Source of the DNA: an uncultured Synechococcus sp.
GTDB lineage: Bacteria > Cyanobacteriota > Cyanobacteriia > PCC-6307 > Cyanobiaceae
Length of the DNA: 10,103 nucleotides
Reading direction: 5' to 3'
NCBI GenBank assembly: GCA_913040905.1
Contig: CAJWIC010000036.1
Coordinates: 1-10,103 of the forward strand
The notes beneath the pieces were generated by a model. It was not told the origin of the DNA, ran no database searches, and saw only the letters and a list, made by a program, of their open reading frames with translations. Below, piece by piece: positions 1 to 6,132 of the stretch (its first letter is position 1; the number at the start of each line of letters is the position of its first letter). The position numbers were made by a program, and so were the translations under genes.

Positions 1-110
<110 letters not shown>

Positions 111-131
111 TTCGGTTCGATTGACACCTTC

Positions 132-157
132 TCCCTCCCCTAGGGGAGGGATTTTTA
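132..157 (+). terminator. Intrinsic terminator of gap
   Basis: A perfect 20-base palindrome (132-151) with arms TCCCTCCC and GGGAGGGA around a CTAG loop, followed directly by TTTTTATT. This is a textbook Rho-independent terminator for plus-strand transcription. On the minus strand the hairpin is not followed by a T-run, so it should not terminate thiL equally well, although thiL converges on it from the other side. Confidence 0.92.
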
Positions 158-168
158 TTGATCGTCAG

Positions 169-1155
169 TCAGGACGACGCGAAATGATCAAAACCCGCGT
201 CCAAGATGGGTTTGTTGTCGTCACTCCAGACAATGGACCCTGTCTGGTCGGTCATTCGGCCGAAGCGTCGACAGCTGGGCAAGGTCTGCTCCAGGGCGTC
301 GGCCCAGTCCGGGGGAAGGCTGAGCACCAGCTCGAAGTCTTCTCCCCCTGCCAGGCACCAGCGATCCCAGAGGTCTCCGGGAGGCCATTCCTGTGGCCTG
401 GGTAGCTGGCTGCGATCGAGTTGTGCACCGGTCCCGCTGCTGCTGCAGAGTCCCCGAACCGCAGTCAGAAGTCCATCACTGCTGTCGGTTCCGCCAGCCC
501 GCCACGGCAGTTCAGCGGGTTTGCAGGCCAGCAGCTGGGTGAGGGCATCCAGGCGAGGTCGGGGACGTTGGTGCTGGCTGATCGCCAGCTCCTGCAGAGC
601 CGCACTGAGGCGGGTGGTTTGCAGCAGAGGGTCCTTCTGGAGCAGGGCCAGACCCAGGCGGCTGAGACCATGGGGCCCGCTGCTGATCAGCACGTCACCA
701 GGTTGAGCCGCATTGCGCAGCAGCCGCAGGGGTCCGAGTCGTCCCAGGGCAGTGATCGACAGCAGGCGGTGTGACCCGGAGGAGCAGTCGCCCCCCAGCA
801 GCGTCCCGCCATGCTGTTCAAGGGCAGCACTGATGCCGTCGTACACCCCCTCCACCCAGCTCCAGGGAGTGGTGCCGGGTGCCACCAGGGCCACAGTGAT
901 GCCATCGATGCTCACGGCACCGCTGGCGGCCAGATCGGACAGGTTGGCGGCGACGGCGCGCCAGCCTACGTCCACGGCTGTGGTGGTGGCATCGCTGAAG
1001 TGGATGCCGTCCACCAGCACATCGGTGTTCACCAGCAGCGGTCGGGCATCCGATCCGAGGCAGGCGGTGTCGTCATCGAATTGTCCCGGCGGAGCAAACC
1101 GGGCCAGGCGCTTGAGCAGCTCCGCCTCCCCCAGCTCCGCCAGGGTGGGCGTCAT
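169..1155 (-). CDS. thiL: Thiamine-monophosphate kinase
   Basis: Phosphorylates thiamine monophosphate with ATP to thiamine diphosphate, the last step of cofactor synthesis in the cytoplasm. The 328 residues match the usual length of ThiL (about 320-330). Family motifs occur in order: DDDTA (27-31), DVLVDGIHF (45-53), NLSDLAASGA (71-80), GGDCSSG (121-127, where many ThiL have GGDTxxG), GTDSSDGL (222-229), AGGEDFEL (269-276) and a final GFDHF (321-325). The acidic residues in these blocks are the Mg-nucleotide ligands known in the AIR synthase/ThiL superfamily. The ATG start overlaps the stop of the upstream cyclophilin gene as ATGA (1152-1155), which fixes the start and suggests translational coupling. 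The gene ends 18 bases from the gap terminator, convergent with gap. Confidence 0.95.
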   Translation of the reverse strand: MTPTLAELGEAELLKRLARFAPPGQFDDDTACLGSDARPLLVNTDVLVDGIHFSDATTTAVDVGWRAVAANLSDLAASGAVSIDGITVALVAPGTTPWSWVEGVYDGISAALEQHGGTLLGGDCSSGSHRLLSITALGRLGPLRLLRNAAQPGDVLISSGPHGLSRLGLALLQKDPLLQTTRLSAALQELAISQHQRPRPRLDALTQLLACKPAELPWRAGGTDSSDGLLTAVRGLCSSSGTGAQLDRSQLPRPQEWPPGDLWDRWCLAGGEDFELVLSLPPDWADALEQTLPSCRRFGRMTDQTGSIVWSDDNKPILDAGFDHFASS

Positions 1156-2261
1156 GCGTGGCTCGACAGGCGGTCGGCACCGTCGGTCACCGTGATCGAA
1201 AGGATGGAGTCCTCCACCCCCAGCTCCTCGAGCACGTCAAAGCCATCCACCACATAGCCGAAGGCGGCGTTGCGGCCGTCCACCAGGTTGAGTCCAGCTG
1301 GCGTCAGCTCGGCCTCGTAGAGAAACATGAAGAACTGGGAGGAGCCATCGTCCAGGGCCTGATCAGAATGGGCCCAGCCCAGGGTTCCGAGGGTGGCGAA
1401 GGGCAGGGTTGGGGTGGCCTTGAACAGACCGACATCTTCAAAGGTTTCGTTGTAGAAGGTGTCGTCTTCCCCGGGAACACGGATTTCCAGGGGCACGTGC
1501 CGTTCCTGCTTGGTGCTGGGGTCGATGTAGCCGATCTCCGGACCCTCCGGATCACCGCTCTGGAGCACGTAGAAGTCTTCAGCCCGGATGAAGGGAAGTC
1601 CGTCGTAGAAACCCTTCTGGGCCAGATCCACGAAGGCACCGGCGGTGAGAGGCGCGTTGTAACCATCCACCACGGTGGTCAGATCCCCCTGTGTGGTGCT
1701 GATGGTGAGGGTGGCGCGGCCCTGCAGCCGCGGAAGGGCATCGAATTCGGACGGGATCTCTCTCTGGAAGCCATCCTCCACCAGCAGAGCTTCCACATCA
1801 CCGATATGACTGAGGGTCTGGCGGCGATCGCGGATGAAGCCGGGCTTGTCAACGGCGTTGACCCGCTCCTGCATCGCCTGCAGGTCCTGATCAACCTGCT
1901 TCAGGTAAGCCTCGGCACGATCGCGCCGTGCCGGTGGCACCGCCTCGAGGATTGAATTCCGCCGGGTGCTGAGCAGCGCTTCACTGCGGGACACGGTTTT
2001 TCCAAGGGCACCCCAGCGCTTGGCCCGCAGATCGTCGCTGGTGAGTTCCAGCCGATGTTGCAGTTCGCGGATGTCGTCCTGCTGGAAGGGCAGGGAATCC
2101 CTCAGGATCGCCGCCGGATCCTTCACCGCGTTGCCCTGGGGCAGTGCGGCCCAGGCTGGGGCTGCCAGGTTGATCAGGGCGAAGCCGAGCAAGGCGACCA
2201 GAACGGCCTTGAAACGCGGATGGGCCAAGGGGGAACCCCAGTGCTGACGGGACTTTGGCAC
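1152..2261 (-). CDS. Exported cyclophilin-type peptidyl-prolyl isomerase, TLP40/CYP38-like
   Basis: Predicted to assist folding of lumenal or periplasmic proteins; the plant relatives TLP40/CYP38 support photosystem II assembly. The protein has 369 residues. Residues 1-38 look like a Sec signal peptide (basic start, hydrophobic 18-34, cleavage after APAWA). Residues about 45-165 are helical and charged, as in the helical domain of TLP40. The cyclophilin fold spans about 183-360: [15 protein letters not shown] (223-237) corresponds to FHRxIPGFMxQGGD of classical cyclophilins and keeps the catalytic Arg (R226) and Gln (Q234), and GSSQFFMF (306-313) matches GSQFF. The start is GTG at 2261 with no clear Shine-Dalgarno; the only later candidate is a TTG (residue 12), still ahead of the hydrophobic core, so an N-terminus up to 11 residues shorter is possible. 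It forms an ATGA overlap with thiL downstream and is divergent from efp, 32 bases away. The TLP40 subtype is inferred from architecture. Confidence 0.88.
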   Translation of the reverse strand: MPKSRQHWGSPLAHPRFKAVLVALLGFALINLAAPAWAALPQGNAVKDPAAILRDSLPFQQDDIRELQHRLELTSDDLRAKRWGALGKTVSRSEALLSTRRNSILEAVPPARRDRAEAYLKQVDQDLQAMQERVNAVDKPGFIRDRRQTLSHIGDVEALLVEDGFQREIPSEFDALPRLQGRATLTISTTQGDLTTVVDGYNAPLTAGAFVDLAQKGFYDGLPFIRAEDFYVLQSGDPEGPEIGYIDPSTKQERHVPLEIRVPGEDDTFYNETFEDVGLFKATPTLPFATLGTLGWAHSDQALDDGSSQFFMFLYEAELTPAGLNLVDGRNAAFGYVVDGFDVLEELGVEDSILSITVTDGADRLSSHA

Positions 2262-2272
2262 AGCCGTATAGT
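2244..2272 (+). promoter_or_regulatory. Candidate sigma70-type promoter for efp-accB
   Basis: CTGACG (2244-2249, 4 of 6 to TTGACA) and TATAGT (2267-2272, 4 of 6 to TATAAT) are separated by exactly 17 bases. Transcription would start near 2279, giving a leader of about 15 bases before the efp ATG at 2294. The elements lie over the first codons of the divergent cyclophilin gene, so the two genes could interfere. This is a visual match only. Confidence 0.42.
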
Positions 2273-2293
2273 CCGTTGAACCGTTCGGCCGGA

Positions 2294-2857
2294 ATGATCT
2301 CCAGCAACGACTTCCGAACCGGCACCACGATTGAGATCGATGGTGCCGTCTGGCGTGTGGTGGAGTTCCTACACGTCAAGCCGGGTAAGGGATCTGCCTT
2401 CGTGCGCTCCAAGCTCAAGGCGGTGAAGACCGGCAACGTGGTGGAGAAGACCTTCCGCGCCGGCGAAATGGTCCCCCAGGCTCTGCTGGAGAAAGCGTCC
2501 CTCCAGCACACCTATATGGAGGGAGAGGACTACGTCTTCATGGACATGTCCTCCTATGAGGAGACCCGTCTCACGGCCGATCAGATCGGGGAAAGCCGCA
2601 AATACCTCAAAGAGGGGATGGAGGTGAACGTGGTGTCCTGGAACGGCAACCCACTGGAGGTGGAACTGCCCAATTCCGTGGTGCTGGAGATCACCGAAAC
2701 CGATCCGGGCGTTAAAGGCGACACCGCCACCGGTGGCACCAAGCCCGCCATCCTCGAAACCGGTGCTCAGGTGATGGTGCCCCTGTTCCTCTCCGTGGGC
2801 GAGAAGATCAAGGTGGACACCCGCAGCGACAGCTATCTCGGTCGCGAGAACGGATGA
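2294..2857 (+). CDS. efp: Translation elongation factor P
   Basis: Binds the ribosome between the P and E sites and relieves stalling at polyproline stretches. The 187 residues are the normal EF-P length, with the three-beta-barrel pattern. The N-terminal loop has VKPGKGSAF, so the tip lysine that is post-translationally modified in many bacteria is K32. No modification enzyme (EpmA, EarP or similar) is encoded in the window. The C-terminal signature is present near the end as RSDSYLGRE, close to the family consensus RTGEYxxR. The open frame extends upstream to an ATG at 2255, but those 13 extra residues are not part of EF-P and would lie upstream of the candidate promoter's start site, so ATG 2294 (MISSNDF) is preferred. 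The stop overlaps the accB start as ATGA, a common efp-accB arrangement in bacteria. Confidence 0.96.
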   Translation: MISSNDFRTGTTIEIDGAVWRVVEFLHVKPGKGSAFVRSKLKAVKTGNVVEKTFRAGEMVPQALLEKASLQHTYMEGEDYVFMDMSSYEETRLTADQIGESRKYLKEGMEVNVVSWNGNPLEVELPNSVVLEITETDPGVKGDTATGGTKPAILETGAQVMVPLFLSVGEKIKVDTRSDSYLGRENG

Positions 2858-3324
2858 CCATGCAGCTGGATCACGATCAACTGCATCGCCTGCTCGAAGT
2901 GCTGGGCGAGAGCGATATTCAGGAATTTCGGCTGGAGGGGGATGATTTCCGTCTGGAGATCCGCCGCAACCTGCCAGGACAGGCGGTCATGGCTCCGGTG
3001 ATGCCGGCACCTGTGGCAGCAGCAGCACCGGCCGCGACCACGCCAGCTTCCCCACCACCCGCCGCCACGGCAACCCGCAGTGACCTGCTGGAGATCACGG
3101 CTCCGATGGTGGGCACGTTCTACCGGGCACCTGCACCGGGAGAGGCACCCTTCATCGAAGTCGGTCATCGTATCGATGTCGGCCAGACGGTGTGCATCCT
3201 CGAGGCGATGAAGCTGATGAATGAGCTGGAAGCCGAAGTCAGCGGAGAGGTGGTCGAGATCCTGGTGGATAACGGCACCCCCGTCGAATTCGGTCAGGTG
3301 CTGATGCGCGTGAGGCCGGCTTAA
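2854..3324 (+). CDS. accB: Biotin carboxyl carrier protein of acetyl-CoA carboxylase
   Basis: Carries biotin between the carboxylase (AccC) and carboxyltransferase (AccAD) in the first committed step of fatty-acid synthesis. The 156-residue protein has an N-terminal helical segment (1-40), a mobile Ala/Pro-rich linker (about 45-74, with [17 protein letters not shown]) and a biotinyl domain (78-156). The biotin attachment motif EAMKLMNE is at 117-124, with K120 the acceptor lysine. [12 protein letters not shown] (85-96) is also typical of AccB. The ATG at 2854 overlaps the efp stop; a second ATG two codons later (2860) is an alternative. Its TAA stop interlocks with the pdxA stop on the other strand, leaving no room for a separate terminator. 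Confidence 0.96.
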   Translation: MTMQLDHDQLHRLLEVLGESDIQEFRLEGDDFRLEIRRNLPGQAVMAPVMPAPVAAAAPAATTPASPPPAATATRSDLLEITAPMVGTFYRAPAPGEAPFIEVGHRIDVGQTVCILEAMKLMNELEAEVSGEVVEILVDNGTPVEFGQVLMRVRPA

Positions 3325-4343
3325 GCCCTTGTGAGATCCCAGGCCGCTTGCAGGGCAGCAACCATGCTGTCCGGGCGGGCGATCCCTCGGCCGGCGATGT
3401 CAAATCCGGTGCCGTGATCCGGTGAGGTTCGCAAGAACGGCAGCTCCAGGGTGGTGTTCACAGCGGCGTCAAACGCCAGAAGTTTCACCGGTATCAGCCC
3501 TTGATCGTGGTAGAGAGCCAGGTAGCCGTCCGGGCCGGAGCAGTTCGGCTGGTTCCAGGCCCGTGCAGCGTTCAGCCAACAGGTGTCGGGAGGGACGGGG
3601 CCATCCAAACGCACGGATGGGTGTTGCTGGCGCCAGCGTTCCAGCAATGGGCTCAGCCAGGTTGATTCCTCCTCACCGAGCCGACCGGCTTCGCCGGCGT
3701 GGGGGTTCAGCCCTGCCACCACCAGATGGGGGTCGGGACGGAACCGCCTGCAGAAGTCCAGCAGCACGTTCAGCTTGTGGTCCACCAGCTCGGGTGTCAG
3801 CGCTGCGGCGATCTGGCTGAAGGGGAGGTGCGTCGTGGCCAGCAGTGTGTTCAGCCGCCAGGTCCCATGGGGTGCGATCGCCGTGAACAGCATGGAGCAT
3901 TGCCGTGAACCGGCCAGTTCAGCCAGCCGTTCCGTCTGACCGGGATAGTGATGGCCTGCGGCATGCCAGAGGTGCTTGGCGATCGGTGCGGTGACCAGGG
4001 CGCGGCCCTGCCCTTGCTGCACACGTTCAACGGCGCGGGTCAGCCAGCGAAACCCCGCGGCCGCTCCGGCCGTCGTCGGCTTTCCGGGTTGAACAGTGAT
4101 CTCCAGGGGTTGATCATCAACGATCAGGCGAGTGGGATCGGCAACAGTTGCGTGGCCCTGCTGCAGCAGGCGGGCATGGGTGGCCATCAGGCTGCGACGG
4201 CAGCCGACCAGAACCGGCTGAAGTGATGCAGGGAGCGTGCTGCTTGCCAGCGCCTTGAGCGTGACCTCCATGCCGATACCAGCGGGATCACCGAGGGCGA
4301 TCAGCAGCTGCTGGCTAGCGTTGATTTCCAACGGTGAGGGCAT
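3321..4343 (-). CDS. pdxA: 4-hydroxythreonine-4-phosphate dehydrogenase
   Basis: Oxidises 4-phosphohydroxy-L-threonine with NAD(P), yielding 3-amino-2-oxopropyl phosphate for PdxJ in the DXP-dependent pyridoxal phosphate pathway. The 340 residues agree with the family. Visible landmarks are GDPAGIGMEV (18-27), VTAPIAKH (117-124), PGQTE (134-138), three metal-ligand histidines at H172 (THLPF), H215 (NPHAGE) and H279 (YHDQG), and LRTSPDHGTGFDIAGRG (304-320). The position that is His in the GHTE motif of E. coli PdxA is Gln here (Q136). The start is ATG 4343; its 5' end nearly touches the divergent small gene on the plus strand. The 3' end overlaps accB by four bases. No Shine-Dalgarno at a standard distance is seen. 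Confidence 0.95.
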   Translation of the reverse strand: MPSPLEINASQQLLIALGDPAGIGMEVTLKALASSTLPASLQPVLVGCRRSLMATHARLLQQGHATVADPTRLIVDDQPLEITVQPGKPTTAGAAAGFRWLTRAVERVQQGQGRALVTAPIAKHLWHAAGHHYPGQTERLAELAGSRQCSMLFTAIAPHGTWRLNTLLATTHLPFSQIAAALTPELVDHKLNVLLDFCRRFRPDPHLVVAGLNPHAGEAGRLGEEESTWLSPLLERWRQQHPSVRLDGPVPPDTCWLNAARAWNQPNCSGPDGYLALYHDQGLIPVKLLAFDAAVNTTLELPFLRTSPDHGTGFDIAGRGIARPDSMVAALQAAWDLTRA

Positions 4344-4348
4344 GGTCT

Positions 4349-4525
4349 GTGCTGAGGCTGTTGCTCCTGGGCTTGATGCTGGTGGGCTTTGCCACCGGAT
4401 TGCATCGGCAGTGGCTGGTTGTCGACTGGGTCAAGCTGTCCAACGACTTGGGTCTTCCGGCTTCCGATGAAGCTGAGCCCCTGGACTTCAATCGCTTGAT
4501 CATCGGTGATCAGGACAGGGATTGA
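4349..4525 (+). CDS. Small single-pass membrane protein, unknown function
   Basis: Function not recognised. It encodes about 58 residues: a hydrophobic segment LRLLLLGLMLVGFATGL right at the start, then WLVVDWVKLSNDLGLP and an acidic, soluble tail ending LIIGDQDRD. It could be a one-helix membrane protein or an uncleaved export signal with a short tail. GTG 4349 is preferred because GAGGG (4336-4340) lies 8 bases upstream as a Shine-Dalgarno; the frame also allows GTG 4334, which has none. The gene diverges from pdxA with starts only a few bases apart and overlaps the 3' end of the SDR gene by 16 bases. It resembles the short conserved hypotheticals of marine picocyanobacteria, but that is from memory and not a search. 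Confidence 0.68.
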   Translation: MLRLLLLGLMLVGFATGLHRQWLVVDWVKLSNDLGLPASDEAEPLDFNRLIIGDQDRD

Positions 4526-5415
4526 GCGTCTTGACGACAGCAGTCCTGAAGCCCGGCTCTGAAATCCGGATGGAGGAGTGAGTAGCCGAGCTGGCGGCAC
4601 AGCAGGGTGTTGCGAACCCGGCGGTTTTCGCTCCAGAACGACCGTGCCATCGCCGACATTGAACGGCTGGCCTGTTCGAAGGGTTCCTCGATGGGAAGCT
4701 CACAGTTCAGCAGACCGGCGCCGTACCGGAGCAGGTCCTGTGGAGCTGCAGGGCAGTCATCGCTGACATTGACGATGGTCGGACCAGGTCCATCGTCGGC
4801 CCGATGCATCAGATGCAGGCAGGCACCGGCGATGTCATCCACATGGATGCGGCAGAACACCTGATCGTCCTTCAGGATCCGGCGTGCCTTCCCGGCCCGC
4901 AGGCTGTTCAGCACGGAGCGGCCAGGTCCATAGATGCCAGGCAGCCTCAGGATCTGCACCGGGAGGCCGGAGTCCATCCAGGCCTGTTCACTGGCGTACC
5001 GCCGTTGACTGCGCGGCTGGCCTGGCTGGGCTGGATCGTCCTCCGACACCCAGCGCCCCTGCCGGTCGCCATAGACCCCGGTGGTGGAGAGATAGCCAAC
5101 CCAGGTGAGTGATCGTTCTCGCAGCTGTGATCCGAGCTGGGTGAGCACAGGGTCCTGACCCTCAGTGGTTGGGGGAATGGTGGAGAGCACGTGGGTGATG
5201 CCATCCAGGTCGTTCAGCGTCGGGATCTGCCCTGTTGCGCTGTCGAAAACGAGATCGGCATCCGGCATGTTCAGGCTGCGACGACTGCAGCGCACTGGGG
5301 TGCCAAGGGCTCTGAGCAGTCGTGCCACATGGCCACCGCTGTAACCACCGCCGAGCACCAGCACCCGTGCATTGGGCTTCAGCGGCTTGGATCGGTTGAC
5401 AAGCTCAGACAGCAT
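4510..5415 (-). CDS. NAD(P)-binding atypical SDR protein, YeeZ-like
   Basis: A sugar-nucleotide epimerase/dehydratase-like Rossmann protein; the substrate is unknown. Of the 301 residues, VLVLGGGYSGGHVARLL (18-34) is the dinucleotide-binding turn. STTGVYGDRQG (110-120) is the conserved SDR strand with the Ser/Thr-Thr-GVYG signature. IYGPGRS (161-167) and FCRIHVDDIA (187-196) are the substrate-side blocks. The C-terminus RRVRNTLLCRQLGYSLLHPDFRAGL matches the (K)RVxNxxLxxxLGYxxxYPxYRxGL tail of YeeZ-type proteins. At the canonical YxxxK site the sequence is YASEQ (140-144), so the catalytic lysine is replaced by Gln. An AGGTG sequence just upstream can serve as ribosome binding site for ATG 5415. 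The 3' end overlaps the small membrane-protein gene by 16 bases. Confidence 0.87.
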   Translation of the reverse strand: MLSELVNRSKPLKPNARVLVLGGGYSGGHVARLLRALGTPVRCSRRSLNMPDADLVFDSATGQIPTLNDLDGITHVLSTIPPTTEGQDPVLTQLGSQLRERSLTWVGYLSTTGVYGDRQGRWVSEDDPAQPGQPRSQRRYASEQAWMDSGLPVQILRLPGIYGPGRSVLNSLRAGKARRILKDDQVFCRIHVDDIAGACLHLMHRADDGPGPTIVNVSDDCPAAPQDLLRYGAGLLNCELPIEEPFEQASRSMSAMARSFWSENRRVRNTLLCRQLGYSLLHPDFRAGLQDCCRQDAQSLS

Positions 5416-5447
5416 CAGTACACCTGTATTAGTTAGTCGCTGCCGTC

Positions 5448-5579
5448 ATGACCGCGAGACGAGCCATTGTCGCCCTGGTCGTTCTGGCCGGGGCGCTGAC
5501 CTTGGCGCCGGAAGATCCCCGCGCTCAGGCGTCCATTTGCCAGCGGCATCATTCCGTTGACGCCTGTCGCGTCTGGTGA
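5448..5579 (+). CDS. Very small predicted secreted peptide (43 residues)
   Basis: Function not recognised. The frame starts with MTARRAIVALVVLAGALTLA, an Arg-rich start plus a hydrophobic core, followed by PEDPRAQA, a fitting signal-peptidase site. Cleavage after AQA would leave only SICQRHHSVDACRVW: 15 residues with two cysteines (31 and 40) and two adjacent histidines (34-35). The ORF occupies nearly all of the space between the divergent SDR gene (33 bases upstream) and the convergent HNH gene (stop codons 3 bases apart). A consensus TTGACA (5396-5401) lies upstream, but the hexamer 17 bases later (TACACC) is a poor -10. There is no clear Shine-Dalgarno. The signal-peptide grammar is the main support. 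It could also be the stub of a longer exported protein. Confidence 0.5.
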   Translation: MTARRAIVALVVLAGALTLAPEDPRAQASICQRHHSVDACRVW

Positions 5580-5582
5580 TCT

Positions 5583-5984
5583 TCAGGCCGGTTGATAGTT
5601 CAGTCCAAGTCCGCCATCGGGGCCCGGCAATGGTGCGTCCTGGGGTTGAGCCCATTGCAGCAACCGCAGGGCAAGGCGCAGATCGCCATCCATCCAGGCC
5701 CGTATGGCCATGGCGCGTCGAGGGTCATAGAACCGTTGACGGCGATACCAGTCAAAAACGTCCGCATCGGATTTATGACCGTTGCAGGACAGGCAGGCCG
5801 GTACGCAGTTTTCGGTGACACTCAGTCCGCCGCGGGCGCGGGGAAGAATGTGATCAATGGATTCAGAAGGTTTACCACAATAAATGCAACTTTGACCGGT
5901 GTATGTGTGTAGTGATTGTCTCCAACGTCGGACGCGTAATTTGGGGCAGAGTTCGTCGAGAAAAACTGCGTCCCTGTTGTGCAT
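5583..5984 (-). CDS. HNH endonuclease
   Basis: A stand-alone beta-beta-alpha-metal (HNH) nuclease of 133 residues, expected to cut DNA with a divalent metal. The core is in the middle: CIYCGKPSESIDHILPRARGG, then ENCVPACLSCNGHKSD. CxxC and CxxC form the structural zinc site. The DH of SIDHILP supplies the general-base His. The central Asn is in ENCVPAC, and the third HNH position is the Asn/His pair of CNGHK. The C-terminus (FDWYRRQRFYDPRRAMAIRAW) is basic and aromatic. The frame is open to 6353, but the added part is low-complexity shadow of the helicase gene; ATG 5984 (MHNRDAVFLDEL) starts the conserved portion. The gene diverges from the SNF2 helicase over 148 bases and converges with the tiny secreted-peptide ORF. 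Confidence 0.9.
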   Translation of the reverse strand: MHNRDAVFLDELCPKLRVRRWRQSLHTYTGQSCIYCGKPSESIDHILPRARGGLSVTENCVPACLSCNGHKSDADVFDWYRRQRFYDPRRAMAIRAWMDGDLRLALRLLQWAQPQDAPLPGPDGGLGLNYQPA

Positions 5985-6081
5985 CCGAATGTTTTCGGTT
6001 GAACGAAGTTTGCCTTGGAAGCTCCGGGCGTCAATGTGTCGACGGCTGCATTTCCAGAGAATTTTTGGGCAAGAAATTGAG

Positions 6082-6094
6082 GTTGTTGAACAAC
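6082..6094. promoter_or_regulatory. 13-bp perfect inverted repeat between HNH and helicase genes
   Basis: GTTGTT-G-AACAAC, a dyad with six-base arms and one central base, lies in the AT-richer 148-bp region between the two divergent genes. Its position suits an operator acting on one or both promoters. A weak promoter-like pair TTGATT (6097-6102) and TAAAGT (6119-6124), 16 bases apart, follows on the plus strand, but it would place the transcript start almost on the helicase GTG. The arms do not match a LexA or NtcA site. Function is inferred from position only. Confidence 0.3.
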
Positions 6095-6132
6095 TCTTGA
6101 TTTCAATCCGAGCCAACCTAAAGTGATGGTTT

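Noticed and set aside
1158..1955. 265-codon plus-strand open frame opposite the cyclophilin gene
   Set aside because: The opposite strand has a complete signal peptide and cyclophilin domain; this frame follows from its codon bias and has no family features.
1824..3881. HIP1 palindromes GCGATCGC at 1824-1831 and 3874-3881
   Set aside because: Only two copies in 10 kb and both inside genes; this is not the enrichment seen in HIP1-rich cyanobacteria.
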